DNA of 64,000 bases from Constantimarinum furrinae. Its GTDB lineage: Bacteria > Bacteroidota > Bacteroidia > Flavobacteriales > Flavobacteriaceae. The notes below the pieces were generated by a model, which saw nothing but the letters and a program-made list of their open reading frames with translations, was not told the origin of the DNA and ran no database searches. The first letter of the stretch is position 1. Each line of letters begins with the position of its first letter. Of the stretch, positions 28,261 to 36,554 are shown piece by piece. The stretch is from assembly GCF_014295415.1 (NCBI RefSeq), contig NZ_CP052909.1, positions 434,001 through 498,000 of the forward strand, in the 5' to 3' direction. The translations under genes and the position numbers were made by a program.

Positions 28261-28995
28261 TTACTCACATACCTTACCATACTTCTCTACCATACCTTCA
28301 GTTGCTTCTTTTAAAGTTTTTCCATTTACCGGATGTAAACCATGATATGTAAAAAATGTCACAACATTATCGGTTTTATCGTACCATAGAATTTGCTGAC
28401 CGTCTTTTTTAAATGGTGCGTTTTTACATACCTCAACCAATCTCATTTTCTCAAGCGTATTCGGTTCGCATTCACGTTCTAATTTTTTTCCACTGCAATC
28501 CGTTTCTTCCCAATGATCTTCTATCCAGAGCATACAACACTCATCACCGGTACCAAAAAAATTCCAGGACACGGAAACTCCTAAGGCAATAATCAAAAAC
28601 CATAATAAATACTTTTTAATTATACTACCCTGAGTGCCTTGATTTTGAAAATCTCGAAAATTACGGTATCCCAAATATCTAGCTAAAGAATCTCTTATTT
28701 CAAATGCTATTGTAATATCATTTCCCGCCCCAAAATTTTTTAAATAATTTGTAATTGACTTACTGGAAATTGAAATATCTGTTCTCCCCGAGACATGCTC
28801 GGCAACTCCATTCTTGCTATCTGGAGCACCTTCTTTCAGTGCTTTCATTTTAACAGCTTGGATTAGTTCTCTTTCCATAAATAATTCATTATAAGACCGT
28901 TGAAAATTACAATTTCTTTTTGGAAAGTGATTGGAAAATAAGTTTCCAAAAGCTTTCCAACTACTTTCCAACTGATCTTTAAAAAGCTTTCTCAT
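28261..28995 (-). CDS. Single-pass membrane protein with N-terminal HTH-like region
   Basis: The start at ATG 28995 (MRKLFKDQLESSWKAFGNLF) gives 244 residues; an upstream ATG at 29070 would add 25 uninformative residues. An N-terminal cytoplasmic part contains a pattern frequent in flavobacterial proteins (SISSKSITNYLKNFGA, SLARYLGYRNFRDFQN) that resembles a helix-turn-helix. One membrane helix (KYLLWFLIIALGVSVSWNFF) follows, then a short outer part with four cysteines (CCMLW, DCSGKKLERECEP) and the tail HGLHPVNGKTLKEATEGMV. No function is known. A decayed relative lies 1 kb away at 27194. Confidence 0.6.
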   Translation of the reverse strand: MRKLFKDQLESSWKAFGNLFSNHFPKRNCNFQRSYNELFMERELIQAVKMKALKEGAPDSKNGVAEHVSGRTDISISSKSITNYLKNFGAGNDITIAFEIRDSLARYLGYRNFRDFQNQGTQGSIIKKYLLWFLIIALGVSVSWNFFGTGDECCMLWIEDHWEETDCSGKKLERECEPNTLEKMRLVEVCKNAPFKKDGQQILWYDKTDNVVTFFTYHGLHPVNGKTLKEATEGMVEKYGKVCE

Positions 28996-29244
28996 ATTTG
29001 TCTTCGTATTGCTGAACGCCCTATCGTAAAAGGGAATACGACTTTCAGTTTTACATAAACGGAGCTGCAAAGTAGAGTGGCTAGACCATTTTGAGAAGTA
29101 ATCGAATCACTTTACTTCTGCACTCCACACTTCTCAAACCGAAGCGTGCACGCTTCAAAATTTCACGGTGTTGCCCGGCAACTCAATTGAACCGAACTCA
29201 ACCTCGGTGGGCCACTCCTATGTTCAATTTCAAATTTTAGAAAC

Positions 29245-29406
29245 ATGCATAAAATCAAATATATTTTTTCGTTTATACTGTTATTTGCAGCTCTGGCTTC
29301 TTGTTCTCCGGAACGATTAGCCGGCACCAATGATGCGTACGGGTGTTGCTCTGATGATGAGCCTTATCCGCCGCCACCTCCTCCACCGCCACCAGGAGGA
29401 GATTAA
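29245..29406 (+). CDS. Short polyproline lipoprotein (53 residues)
   Basis: ATG at 29245 to TAA at 29404-29406 encodes MHKIKYIFSFILLFAALASC, a lipoprotein signal with lipobox LASC. It is followed by SPERLAGTNDAYGCCSDDE and then a tail of nine prolines ending GGD. A lipobox plus a low-complexity tail argues that it is translated and exported. It stands 31 bases before the TPR histidine kinase gene and may be co-transcribed with it. The function is unknown; a small sensor or stress-signal role near the kinase is only a guess. Confidence 0.6.
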   Translation: MHKIKYIFSFILLFAALASCSPERLAGTNDAYGCCSDDEPYPPPPPPPPPGGD

Positions 29407-29437
29407 TTATTAAGTTAAATGTTAGTACTTTAGAGGA

Positions 29438-31069
29438 ATGAAGACCATATTGTTTTTATTCCTCTTTTGTATTTCAGGTTTGTTGACTTTCGGTCAAGAA
29501 GAATCGGACAGTCTTTCTTATTATTATTATAGCATTGTAAGACCAAATGAAAAATCTAATACCCCTGCCGCAATTCGTTTTTTCAGAAAACGTAAGTACA
29601 ATAGTCTTAAAAATAATGATACACTTAATGCGATTTATGCAAGCCGAATGATTGCACAAGGTGTTTATTTTGAAGGCCATGTGTATGAAAGTGAGCAAGA
29701 AGCAGTTACTGGTCTACAATTGATAGGAGATAAGGAAGGAGAAATATATGATGAACACAGACTGGGGTTTTTTACGCAGCTGGGTATGGTGTATCGAAAT
29801 ATAAGGGATTTCAAACAAGCTATTACTATTTATGACCAAGCTTTGGCTTTAAAACCAAATCCTGATGCACATGTTATATTATTAAATAATAAAGCAAATG
29901 CCTATAAATCATTAGAGGAATTTAATAAGGCTGAGGAAATACTTTTAACAGGATTAGAGATTGTTGAGAAGATGCAAGATACCATCAAACAAGCACTCCT
30001 TTTAGATAATTTGGGAGAAGTTCAGCATCGTCTTAAAGATCCTAAAGCGCTTAATACATTACATAAAGCCCTGCGACTTCGCTTGAATTTTAAAAATCTA
30101 AAGCATCGATTCACCTCTTATATGAGTTTAGCAGATTTTTATTTAGCTACAAACTCTGACTCTTCTAACTATTATATCCAAAAGGCATTATCTACAGCCA
30201 AATCTCTTAAAAATAGTGCTTATAAGCACGAGGCATTCAATCTTTTATTGAAGGATCATGTCGATCCTGATGTTCGGGAATTTATGGCTTTGACTGATAG
30301 TATTAATACTGCTGCCCAACTTGAAGATAACAAATATGCTTATCGGAAATGGAATGTTGCCGAAGCAAAAAAGAGACAAGAGTTAGCAGAAATAGGAAGA
30401 GAATCAGAAAAAGGTAAACGTATCTTATATCAATGGATCGGACTCTTAGTGGTTGTTATAGCCATTCTTCTATTTTTCCTCTTCAGAATAAAACATAAGC
30501 GTGATCGAATAAGACAGGTGTATGAGACCGAAACACGAATTTCTAAAAAAGTACATGATGAAGTGGCGAATGACATCTACCATCTAATGAACAACCTACA
30601 ACAGCAAAAAGATGTAGACGCGCGTACTGTAGATTCGCTTGACAGCCTTTATAATAAGACGCGAGATATTTCAAAAGAGATCAGCTCTATATCCCTAGAC
30701 AAAGAATTTGACCTTGAACTAACGGATATGTTGGAAAGCTTTCAGAATGATGAAGTTAATATTATCACCCGAAATTTATCTTCCATTACGTGGTCTGATT
30801 TCAGCAAGGAAAAAAAACTGACCATCTACCGTGTATTACAGGAACTGTTGACCAATATGAAAAAGCATAGTAATGCCAGTCTGGTAGCTTTACAATTTGA
30901 ACAAAAAGGAAAAAAATGTAGAATCGAATATACCGATAACGGTAAGGGAACAGTCCTTGAAAAAGGAAATGGTATACGGAATACGGAAAACCGTATGGAT
31001 TCCATAAACGGGTCTATTAGTTTTGAATCTAGTCCGGGAAAAGGGTTCAAAGCGATAATAGCGATTTAG
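29438..31069 (+). CDS. TPR-containing sensor histidine kinase (HisKA_3/NarX type)
   Basis: This 543-residue protein has a signal peptide (MKTILFLFLFCISGLLTFGQ), a periplasmic set of TPR repeats (YDQALALKPNPDAHVILLNN, NKAEEILLTGLEIVEKM and others, residues about 95-270) and one membrane helix (YQWIGLLVVVIAILLFFLF, near 330-348). The HisKA_3 box KKVHDEVANDIYHLMNNL has its histidine near residue 373, and a short HATPase domain follows (LQELLTNMKKHSNAS, DNGKG, GNGIRNTENRM). This is the common flavobacterial TPR kinase type. The cognate regulator starts directly after its stop. Confidence 0.92.
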   Translation: MKTILFLFLFCISGLLTFGQEESDSLSYYYYSIVRPNEKSNTPAAIRFFRKRKYNSLKNNDTLNAIYASRMIAQGVYFEGHVYESEQEAVTGLQLIGDKEGEIYDEHRLGFFTQLGMVYRNIRDFKQAITIYDQALALKPNPDAHVILLNNKANAYKSLEEFNKAEEILLTGLEIVEKMQDTIKQALLLDNLGEVQHRLKDPKALNTLHKALRLRLNFKNLKHRFTSYMSLADFYLATNSDSSNYYIQKALSTAKSLKNSAYKHEAFNLLLKDHVDPDVREFMALTDSINTAAQLEDNKYAYRKWNVAEAKKRQELAEIGRESEKGKRILYQWIGLLVVVIAILLFFLFRIKHKRDRIRQVYETETRISKKVHDEVANDIYHLMNNLQQQKDVDARTVDSLDSLYNKTRDISKEISSISLDKEFDLELTDMLESFQNDEVNIITRNLSSITWSDFSKEKKLTIYRVLQELLTNMKKHSNASLVALQFEQKGKKCRIEYTDNGKGTVLEKGNGIRNTENRMDSINGSISFESSPGKGFKAIIAI

Positions 31070-31070
31070 T

Positions 31071-31736
31071 ATGTATAAAAAGGTTCTCATTTCAGATGAT
31101 CTGGATTCTATCAATCATGGAGTTGTTTCCGTTACCAATTCATTGGGAATAGCTGATGCCCATCAAGTACAATACTGCGATGATGCCTATTTGAAAATAA
31201 AAAAAGGCGTCCAAGACGAAGATCCATTTGAACTGTTAATTACCGATCTGTCCTATAAATCGGATCATAGAGCCCAAAAAATAAGTTCTGGTGAAGCACT
31301 CATTCAAGTGCTGCATAAAGAGTTCCCTGAACTTCATATCATTGTGTATTCTATCGAAGACAGAAATCAAAAAGTTCGACATCTAATGAACAGTTACAAT
31401 GTTGCGGGATTCGTGTGTAAAGGCAGACAAGGAATGGTTGAATTGGAAAAAGCTATAAAAACTACTGCAGAAGGTGGGCGGTATTTATCACCTCAAATTC
31501 AGAATGCCTTGCGTAGTTCTGAAACTATGGAGATCGATGATTATGACATTGAGCTTTTGCGTTTACTTAGTCAGGGAAAATCTCAGGATGAGATAAGTAC
31601 ACATTTTAAGGAATGGGAGATCTCTCCCAGCAGTTTAAGTTCTATAGAAAAGCGGTTAAATAAATTGCGCATCGAACTGCAGGCCAAGAACGCGATTCAA
31701 TTGGTAGCGGTCGCTAAGGATCTGGGGATCATTTAA
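31071..31736 (+). CDS. NarL-like response regulator
   Basis: This 221-residue regulator has a receiver domain with the acidic pair ISDDLD, phosphoacceptor Asp59 in LLITDLSYKSD and VCKGRQG at the lysine position. Its C-terminal DNA-binding region is IDDYDIELLRLLSQGKSQDEI... ISPSSLSSIEKRLNKLRIELQAKNAIQLVAVAKDLGII, which is LuxR-like. It is paired with the TPR kinase (one-base gap). It may bind the TTACGGATTTCCGTAA family of palindromes in this region; that link is inference. Confidence 0.9.
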   Translation: MYKKVLISDDLDSINHGVVSVTNSLGIADAHQVQYCDDAYLKIKKGVQDEDPFELLITDLSYKSDHRAQKISSGEALIQVLHKEFPELHIIVYSIEDRNQKVRHLMNSYNVAGFVCKGRQGMVELEKAIKTTAEGGRYLSPQIQNALRSSETMEIDDYDIELLRLLSQGKSQDEISTHFKEWEISPSSLSSIEKRLNKLRIELQAKNAIQLVAVAKDLGII

Positions 31737-31800
31737 GCATTAAATTTTTCGAATTCTATTTTTGTAAATCACTATTTAATAATAAGCTAACTCTAACCAA

Positions 31801-32520
31801 ATGAAGAAAATTATTCTACTAGGTACTATCTGTCTCTTACTATTTCAAAATTCAATTGCTCAGGACAAGGGCTCGGGTCTTGTTGCCGCAGCTGTGGGTC
31901 TGGCCGCAATAGGTGGGGCTATTGTTGCTGTTGAGCAAATGAAAGAACAAGCTGAGCTAAAAGCAACTGAATATGTGCTGAACACACATCCCGACATGAA
32001 TAGTTTTTCATTAAAGACCCTCGATTTTGATGGAAAAAAATCTAAGGATATGGCAAATGCCACATTGATCACCTACAAAATTCAGGAATTTTCCTTGGCT
32101 GAAAAACCGGAACTGGATGGGAAAAAATTCGTCCTCTTCGGATTTACAAGTTATGGTTGGGTTAACGAATACGGAGTCGATTTTTCAAAAGTCCGTTGGA
32201 TGATGATCGACGATAGAGAATGGCTTAACATGATGGTAGCATATGTAAAAACAGCCTCTTCAGAACGCAATGATTCGAATATTGAAGGAACATTAAAATC
32301 AGGTAAGATCGTAAATAGAGGTGTAAAAGGGGGGTCAGGAATTGCGATTCCGTTTTACAAGATGGATGGTGATATGTATACGGTTCGAGACTACAATGAT
32401 ATGATGCGCTTGGTGTATAACGAACGTTCATTAGGCATCTACTTGAAAGAAACATCCAATTTAATTCAAATAGGAAGAGATGATATAATCAAGATCCATG
32501 AGTTCTTTTTTGAGGAATAA
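31801..32520 (+). CDS. Secreted or envelope protein of unknown function
   Basis: This 239-residue protein has a signal peptide (MKKIILLGTICLLLFQNSIAQ) and a small-residue stretch GLVAAAVGLAAIGGAIVAVEQ just after it that could be a second membrane helix. The rest is mixed alpha/beta (SLKTLDFDGKKSKDMANATL, FSKVRWMMIDDREWLNM). No family is recognised. It follows the kinase/regulator pair by 64 bases and is closed by a strong terminator. Confidence 0.6.
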   Translation: MKKIILLGTICLLLFQNSIAQDKGSGLVAAAVGLAAIGGAIVAVEQMKEQAELKATEYVLNTHPDMNSFSLKTLDFDGKKSKDMANATLITYKIQEFSLAEKPELDGKKFVLFGFTSYGWVNEYGVDFSKVRWMMIDDREWLNMMVAYVKTASSERNDSNIEGTLKSGKIVNRGVKGGSGIAIPFYKMDGDMYTVRDYNDMMRLVYNERSLGIYLKETSNLIQIGRDDIIKIHEFFFEE

Positions 32521-32568
32521 CAATTAATAAAAATAGCAAGATGATTCCACTGGATCATCCGGGAAGAG

Positions 32569-32603
32569 ACAGACGTGCCTTAATAGGCGCGTCTGTTTTG
32601 TTT
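32569..32603 (+). terminator. Strong Rho-independent terminator
   Basis: ACAGACGTGCC-TTAATA-GGCGCGTCTGT forms an 11-bp stem with one G-T wobble, followed by TTTGTTT. It ends the transcript of the gene at 31801-32520 and insulates the TerB cluster. Confidence 0.85.
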
Positions 32604-32608
32604 ATAGG

Positions 32609-32624
32609 TTACGGATTTCCGTAA
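32609..32624. promoter_or_regulatory. Perfect palindrome TTACGGATTTCCGTAA before the TerB cluster
   Basis: It has seven-base arms (TTACGGA / TCCGTAA) around TT and lies 49-64 bases before the ATG at 32673. Related elements stand at 27429, 35839 and 36985. This is a likely operator. Confidence 0.5.
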
Positions 32625-32672
32625 GGAATTGAGAATTAGAGGGTGTAGGTTTGAGTAATTACTCTAGGACAT

Positions 32673-33065
32673 ATGGATAAATCTAGAATTAGAGCGCTAC
32701 TAATTACCGCATATTCAGATGGCTTCTTTGATAGTCGGGAACTTTATATAATTAATGAGCGAGCGAAGGACCTAGGGCTTTCTGGTGAGGATATTCTTGA
32801 ACTAATTAGAAACCCGGCACCCCAATTAATTATTTATCCAGTAACCGTCGAAGAACGAATACATTTTCTATACGACTTAATGCGTGTTATCCTCGCCGAC
32901 GGGAAAGTAGATGAAAATGAGGAGCAAATCTTTTATAAATATTTGAAGGAATTAAATTTCGACTCTACTCTATACGATGACCTATATATTTCTATGATAA
33001 AGTCAGTCAAAGCACAAGAGGATTTAGAAACATATTTTAAAAAATACTTTGAAGATGAAATTTAA
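32673..33065 (+). CDS. TerB-like protein
   Basis: This 130-residue all-helical protein has the twofold acidic pattern of TerB-like proteins: AYSDGFFDSRELYIINERAKDLGLS near the start and ILADGKVDENEEQIFYKYLKEL near residue 73, both DG-x(3-4)-E type metal-binding motifs. TerB domains are linked to tellurite and stress resistance and to membrane-tethered defence-type complexes. There is no signal peptide, so it is cytoplasmic. It overlaps the next gene by 11 bases, and with that gene and the VWA-like gene it forms a compact operon. Confidence 0.7.
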   Translation: MDKSRIRALLITAYSDGFFDSRELYIINERAKDLGLSGEDILELIRNPAPQLIIYPVTVEERIHFLYDLMRVILADGKVDENEEQIFYKYLKELNFDSTLYDDLYISMIKSVKAQEDLETYFKKYFEDEI

Positions 33066-34395
33066 TAGGAGTCAATTACTAAATTCAGATTCAAAACCCT
33101 CTATAGACAATAGTATTGTTGCCAAATTTGTTGCATCCTTTACAAAATTTGGCAGGGATTCCTCTGAGGAATGTAAAGCATCTTCAGAAATGTATACCAT
33201 ACATTTAAGACAAATTGAAAGTGGACATATTGTCAAAAAAGAAGAAGACACTCAAGAACAACGTAATGATATTTCTGAAAAAGAACAAAAAATTGATCGC
33301 ATTCAAAATGAAATAAATGATAAAACTGCAGAAATAAAACAAATTAAAGAGGAGAAGGTTAGAGATAAAGACGTGGAGATTATCAATTTAAAGAAAGAAC
33401 GCGATGATCTTGCTGCTCAGGATCCACGAGATGTAATTGATACCGGCCCCAAATTTAAACCTTGGCTTTTTTATACCGGTGTTTTTATTTCAACGCTATT
33501 AATCCTATTCATATATTATTTTTATGTTAATCTCGGCTATGTATTATTCGACCTACCAGTTGTATTTTCACCTGACATTGCTTTTACTTGTAATCCAGAA
33601 GTTTTGAATTCATTGGACCAGCTAAATGGAAACGGGGGGTGCAAAGTCGCTATTAGTATTGGACCATTATTGTTGCCGATTTTATTTCTTGCCATAGCCA
33701 TATTAATCCATTTTAAATTAGAAAACCTAATTTATGAAGAAGGAAAAAAATATAAAGCCTGGATTGGTATTTTCTTTTTTCTTGTTTTGGTATTAGGTTT
33801 GGATATTATTCTGGCTATTAAATTCGAGGAGCGATTATTTAATTGGAAAGGTGTTGGCGGTGTCTTTGGAGATCAATTTCCAACAGGATTACTTGAACAA
33901 CTAAAATATAGTTATAAAGAGCCGGCTTTCCTTTTAATTCTAGGCTTGGGTTTTGTTGGATATATTATCTGGAGTTTTATAACGCATGAAACAAGTAAAG
34001 AATACGAAAAGAAAGATCCTGAAAATCGATGGCGTAGAAAATTGAGAAGATTTGAAAAACAAATTGACAGAGTTCAAGGAGAAAAAAGTTATCTTCTGAA
34101 AAAAGCAAATCATTTATTACCTGACGAAATTAGAGAGCTTGAAAAAGAAATCGGCAGCATTAAACAATCGATTAGACTCATACGCATTGGCGGAAAGGAT
34201 AAATTAAGAAACGCGTTAATTCAATTTACAATTGGGTGGAATCAATATATTCAATTCAAATATGGTGATTCAAGTGCATCAGAAAAAATAATCATTGTAA
34301 AAAATGAGCTTAATTCATTTATAAGTTCTTCCTCTACATTACGGGACATCGACCAAGTTAAAAATGAAGAAATCACCACAATGTCTCTCAATTAA
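33055..34395 (+). CDS. Coiled-coil membrane protein of the TerB/VWA cluster
   Basis: The ATG at 33055 gives 446 residues; a TTG two codons earlier is less likely. Residues about 55-125 are a long charged coiled coil (KEQKIDRIQNEINDKTAEIK). Four membrane helices follow near 136-160, 198-220, 236-255 and 290-309 (PWLFYTGVFISTLLILFIYY; VAISIGPLLLPILFLAIAIL; WIGIFFFLVLVLGLDIILAI; FLLILGLGFVGYIIWSFI), then a second coiled coil (EIRELEKEIGSIKQSIRLIR). No family is recognised. It overlaps the TerB-like gene and ends 11 bases before the VWA-like gene, so it is likely the membrane scaffold of the trio. Confidence 0.65.
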   Translation: MKFNRSQLLNSDSKPSIDNSIVAKFVASFTKFGRDSSEECKASSEMYTIHLRQIESGHIVKKEEDTQEQRNDISEKEQKIDRIQNEINDKTAEIKQIKEEKVRDKDVEIINLKKERDDLAAQDPRDVIDTGPKFKPWLFYTGVFISTLLILFIYYFYVNLGYVLFDLPVVFSPDIAFTCNPEVLNSLDQLNGNGGCKVAISIGPLLLPILFLAIAILIHFKLENLIYEEGKKYKAWIGIFFFLVLVLGLDIILAIKFEERLFNWKGVGGVFGDQFPTGLLEQLKYSYKEPAFLLILGLGFVGYIIWSFITHETSKEYEKKDPENRWRRKLRRFEKQIDRVQGEKSYLLKKANHLLPDEIRELEKEIGSIKQSIRLIRIGGKDKLRNALIQFTIGWNQYIQFKYGDSSASEKIIIVKNELNSFISSSSTLRDIDQVKNEEITTMSLN

Positions 34396-34406
34396 ACTAA
34401 ATAAAT

Positions 34407-35315
34407 ATGAAAAAAACACTTCTTTTTCTTTTACTTTTTTCTAATTTAACCATTCGTGGCTTCGGACAAACTCCAACTCCGTCCAATTATATTATTTTCT
34501 TTGATTTTTCATCTAGAATTGAAAATCCTTATCAACCTCAAAAGGATAAAGAATTGATAAAACACCTAGTAACTAATTTTCGACAAAAAGTGGAAGGCCT
34601 GTATAAGAGTGGGTATATTTATTCTGAAGATAAACTCAACATTCTTTTTTATCCAGATTTGGATGATGAGAATATTTTGTCCTTAACAAGTTCTATGAGT
34701 ATTGATTTTGGCAGCAGAGATTTTAAGACAAGACTTAATTACTTTATAAATCAATTTCCTAAGCAGGGAACTCCAAAAATACTAACAACATTTGATAAAA
34801 TTTATGACATCGCATTAAAACAAAACCCAAATTATTTTGGTTCAAACATTTACGATTTTTTTAGTTATAGTATAGATTATTATCTAAAAGAAAACTATAA
34901 TAACCATATAATTATTTTCACAGACGGATATATGTATATGGCAGGGGAAAACCCCGAAAGAGTTGGGAATACGCTTGGACATATAGAGGGCTCAATTTTA
35001 GACCCTTTAAGATCTAGTGCAAATTGGCAAAAAGAATTTAAATTAGGTGAATGGAAAATAGTTAGTTCTGGTAATAAATTAAAAAATAAGACAACTGTCA
35101 CTCTTTTGGAGGTAACTCCAGATTGCATACAAAACTCATCGACACCGAGAACTAGACTTCGACCATTAAAACAATGCCCTAACGAGTTTAAAATACTCGA
35201 AAGATTATGGACAAATTGGTTTTTAGATATGGGCGTTGAAAATAATGATATTCAAATAATTAGAACATCAAATGATCTAAATGGAATTAAATCAGCCCTA
35301 AACCATTTATTTTGA
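34407..35315 (+). CDS. Secreted VWA-like domain protein
   Basis: This 302-residue protein has a signal peptide (residues 1-20). The strand NYIIFFDFSSRIE carries Asp33-x-Ser35, the start of a MIDAS-like site, though the third position is Arg instead of Ser. A later strand NHIIIFTDGYMYM gives the usual VWA TDG. So it is a VWA-like fold with a partly altered metal site, facing the periplasm. It ends overlapping the TTG start of the nuclease gene by four bases. VWA and TerB domains recur together in stress systems; this grouping supports a joint function but does not say which. Confidence 0.6.
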   Translation: MKKTLLFLLLFSNLTIRGFGQTPTPSNYIIFFDFSSRIENPYQPQKDKELIKHLVTNFRQKVEGLYKSGYIYSEDKLNILFYPDLDDENILSLTSSMSIDFGSRDFKTRLNYFINQFPKQGTPKILTTFDKIYDIALKQNPNYFGSNIYDFFSYSIDYYLKENYNNHIIIFTDGYMYMAGENPERVGNTLGHIEGSILDPLRSSANWQKEFKLGEWKIVSSGNKLKNKTTVTLLEVTPDCIQNSSTPRTRLRPLKQCPNEFKILERLWTNWFLDMGVENNDIQIIRTSNDLNGIKSALNHLF

Positions 35316-35818
35316 CACAAAACGTTATAATTCTATATAGAATTACTGGCCTATTCATTTTTTTTCTGTCTATATTCATTTCTATTGGTTGTCACTCTCA
35401 AACCCTTTCGGGCAAAGCCGTCTCCATCACAGACGGCGACACCTTTAAACTACTCACAACAGATTCCTCATTAGTCAGGGTTCGCCTGGCAAGCATCGAT
35501 TGCCCCGAGCGGAAGCAACCTTTTTCGCAACGAGCGAAGCAATTTACATTGGACGCTATTGCGGGTAAACAGGTAACTGTAGAACAGCAGAGCACCGACA
35601 GAAACGGCAGGATCATAGGCATTATATACTATGACAATGGCTTGATCTTAAATGAGGAACTGCTAAAAGCGGGTCTGGCATGGCACTATCTAAAATATTC
35701 TTCGGATGTAGCCCTCCAATCCCTGCAGGACACTGCAAAACGCGAGCAACTGGGGCTATGGGCAGATGCACATGCCATTCCACCTTGGGAATGGCGGAAA
35801 AACAGAAGGAAAGGGTGA
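35312..35818 (+). CDS. Thermonuclease (SNase-like) lipoprotein
   Basis: This 168-residue protein, probably from a TTG start overlapping the previous stop by four bases, has a lipoprotein signal ending ISIGC. The SNase fold shows SITDGDTFKLL, VRVRLASIDCPERKQPF and DRNGRIIGIIYYDNGLILNEELLKAGLAWHYLKYS, with the catalytic Arg, Asp and Glu positions present. It would degrade DNA or RNA on the outer face of a membrane. Translational coupling to the VWA-like gene puts it in the TerB/VWA operon, which is unusual for this nuclease family. Confidence 0.85.
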   Translation: MTQNVIILYRITGLFIFFLSIFISIGCHSQTLSGKAVSITDGDTFKLLTTDSSLVRVRLASIDCPERKQPFSQRAKQFTLDAIAGKQVTVEQQSTDRNGRIIGIIYYDNGLILNEELLKAGLAWHYLKYSSDVALQSLQDTAKREQLGLWADAHAIPPWEWRKNRRKG

Positions 35819-35838
35819 TCACCTAAGATCAATGCTGA

Positions 35839-35854
35839 TTACGGGTTTCCGTAA
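35839..35854. promoter_or_regulatory. Palindrome TTACGGGTTTCCGTAA
   Basis: It differs from the copy at 32609 by one base. It lies 54-69 bases before the ATG of the small secreted protein at 35908. Confidence 0.5.
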
Positions 35855-35907
35855 TTTTTTTTAATAAAATTTTATACCTTTAAGCTTCCCCGTTAATATG
35901 AGACAGC

Positions 35908-36129
35908 ATGAAGCTCCCAACAATCGGCCTATTGGTCATGGTCTTTTTGGCCACTTCTTCGTTCAGTAGCTCCTTGACCGATGTCTATATCTGCAAGGGA
36001 AAATACAGCAAGAAATATCATTACAAGAAAAACTGCCGGGGTCTCTCTAACTGCTCAACAGATATCTATAAAGTTACTCTATCGGAAGCGAAAAAAATTG
36101 GGAGGTCACTTTGTGGATGGGAGGATTAA
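35908..36129 (+). CDS. Small secreted cysteine-containing protein
   Basis: This 73-residue protein has a signal peptide (about residues 1-22). The mature part VYICKGKYSKKYHYKKNCRG and LSNCSTDIYKVTLSEAKKIG, with four cysteines (C29, C44, C50, C69 by count), is a known kind of small flavobacterial protein without assigned role. It resembles the short metal- or DNA-binding 'Ada-like' Cys motif (VYICKG...YH...C.GL), but this is only a resemblance. It precedes another small secreted protein by ten bases. Confidence 0.6.
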   Translation: MKLPTIGLLVMVFLATSSFSSSLTDVYICKGKYSKKYHYKKNCRGLSNCSTDIYKVTLSEAKKIGRSLCGWED

Positions 36130-36139
36130 CTATAAACAC

Positions 36140-36499
36140 ATGAAAATATATCTAATCTTAGTATTTGTCATTATAATTTCTATTTCAAATGGGGTAATTG
36201 CTCAGAAAATTAGTTGTCAAGAACTATTTAGAATAGTAACAGAAAATTACGACTCCAAAAATACCGCGACTTGTTATGGTTCTTCAATGCTGGTTAAAGC
36301 AAATTATTATCGTCTGGAAGGGATGGGGTTTGTAGTTGCTTATATAAAAAGCAGTGATTACGATTTCAAGGGTAAACCTTATATATTTTGTGGAATATCA
36401 ACACAGCGATGGAATACTTTCAAAAACAACGGGATGTTAGGATCATGGGGTGAATCTTTTCATGAGTATATTCGGGATTTCACTTGTGATTGTTATTAG
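36140..36499 (+). CDS. Small secreted protein of unknown function
   Basis: The ATG at 36140 gives 119 residues beginning MKIYLILVFVIIISISNGVIAQ, a clear signal peptide; the longer open frame upstream overlaps the preceding gene and is ignored. The mature part has five cysteines and motifs SCQELFRIVTENYDSKNTA, GMGFVVAYIKSSDYDFKGKP and a CDCY end. No family is recognised with confidence. It is probably co-transcribed with the 73-residue gene. Confidence 0.6.
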   Translation: MKIYLILVFVIIISISNGVIAQKISCQELFRIVTENYDSKNTATCYGSSMLVKANYYRLEGMGFVVAYIKSSDYDFKGKPYIFCGISTQRWNTFKNNGMLGSWGESFHEYIRDFTCDCY

Positions 36500-36554
36500 A
36501 ATTTAATGGTTTAACAATAAAACCGAACAAACAATTGTAATATTAGTAACAGAA

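Noticed and set aside
35981-36499. Long form of the secreted protein with 53 extra N-terminal residues
   Set aside because: It overlaps the preceding gene in another frame, and the internal ATG at 36140 begins with a clear signal peptide.
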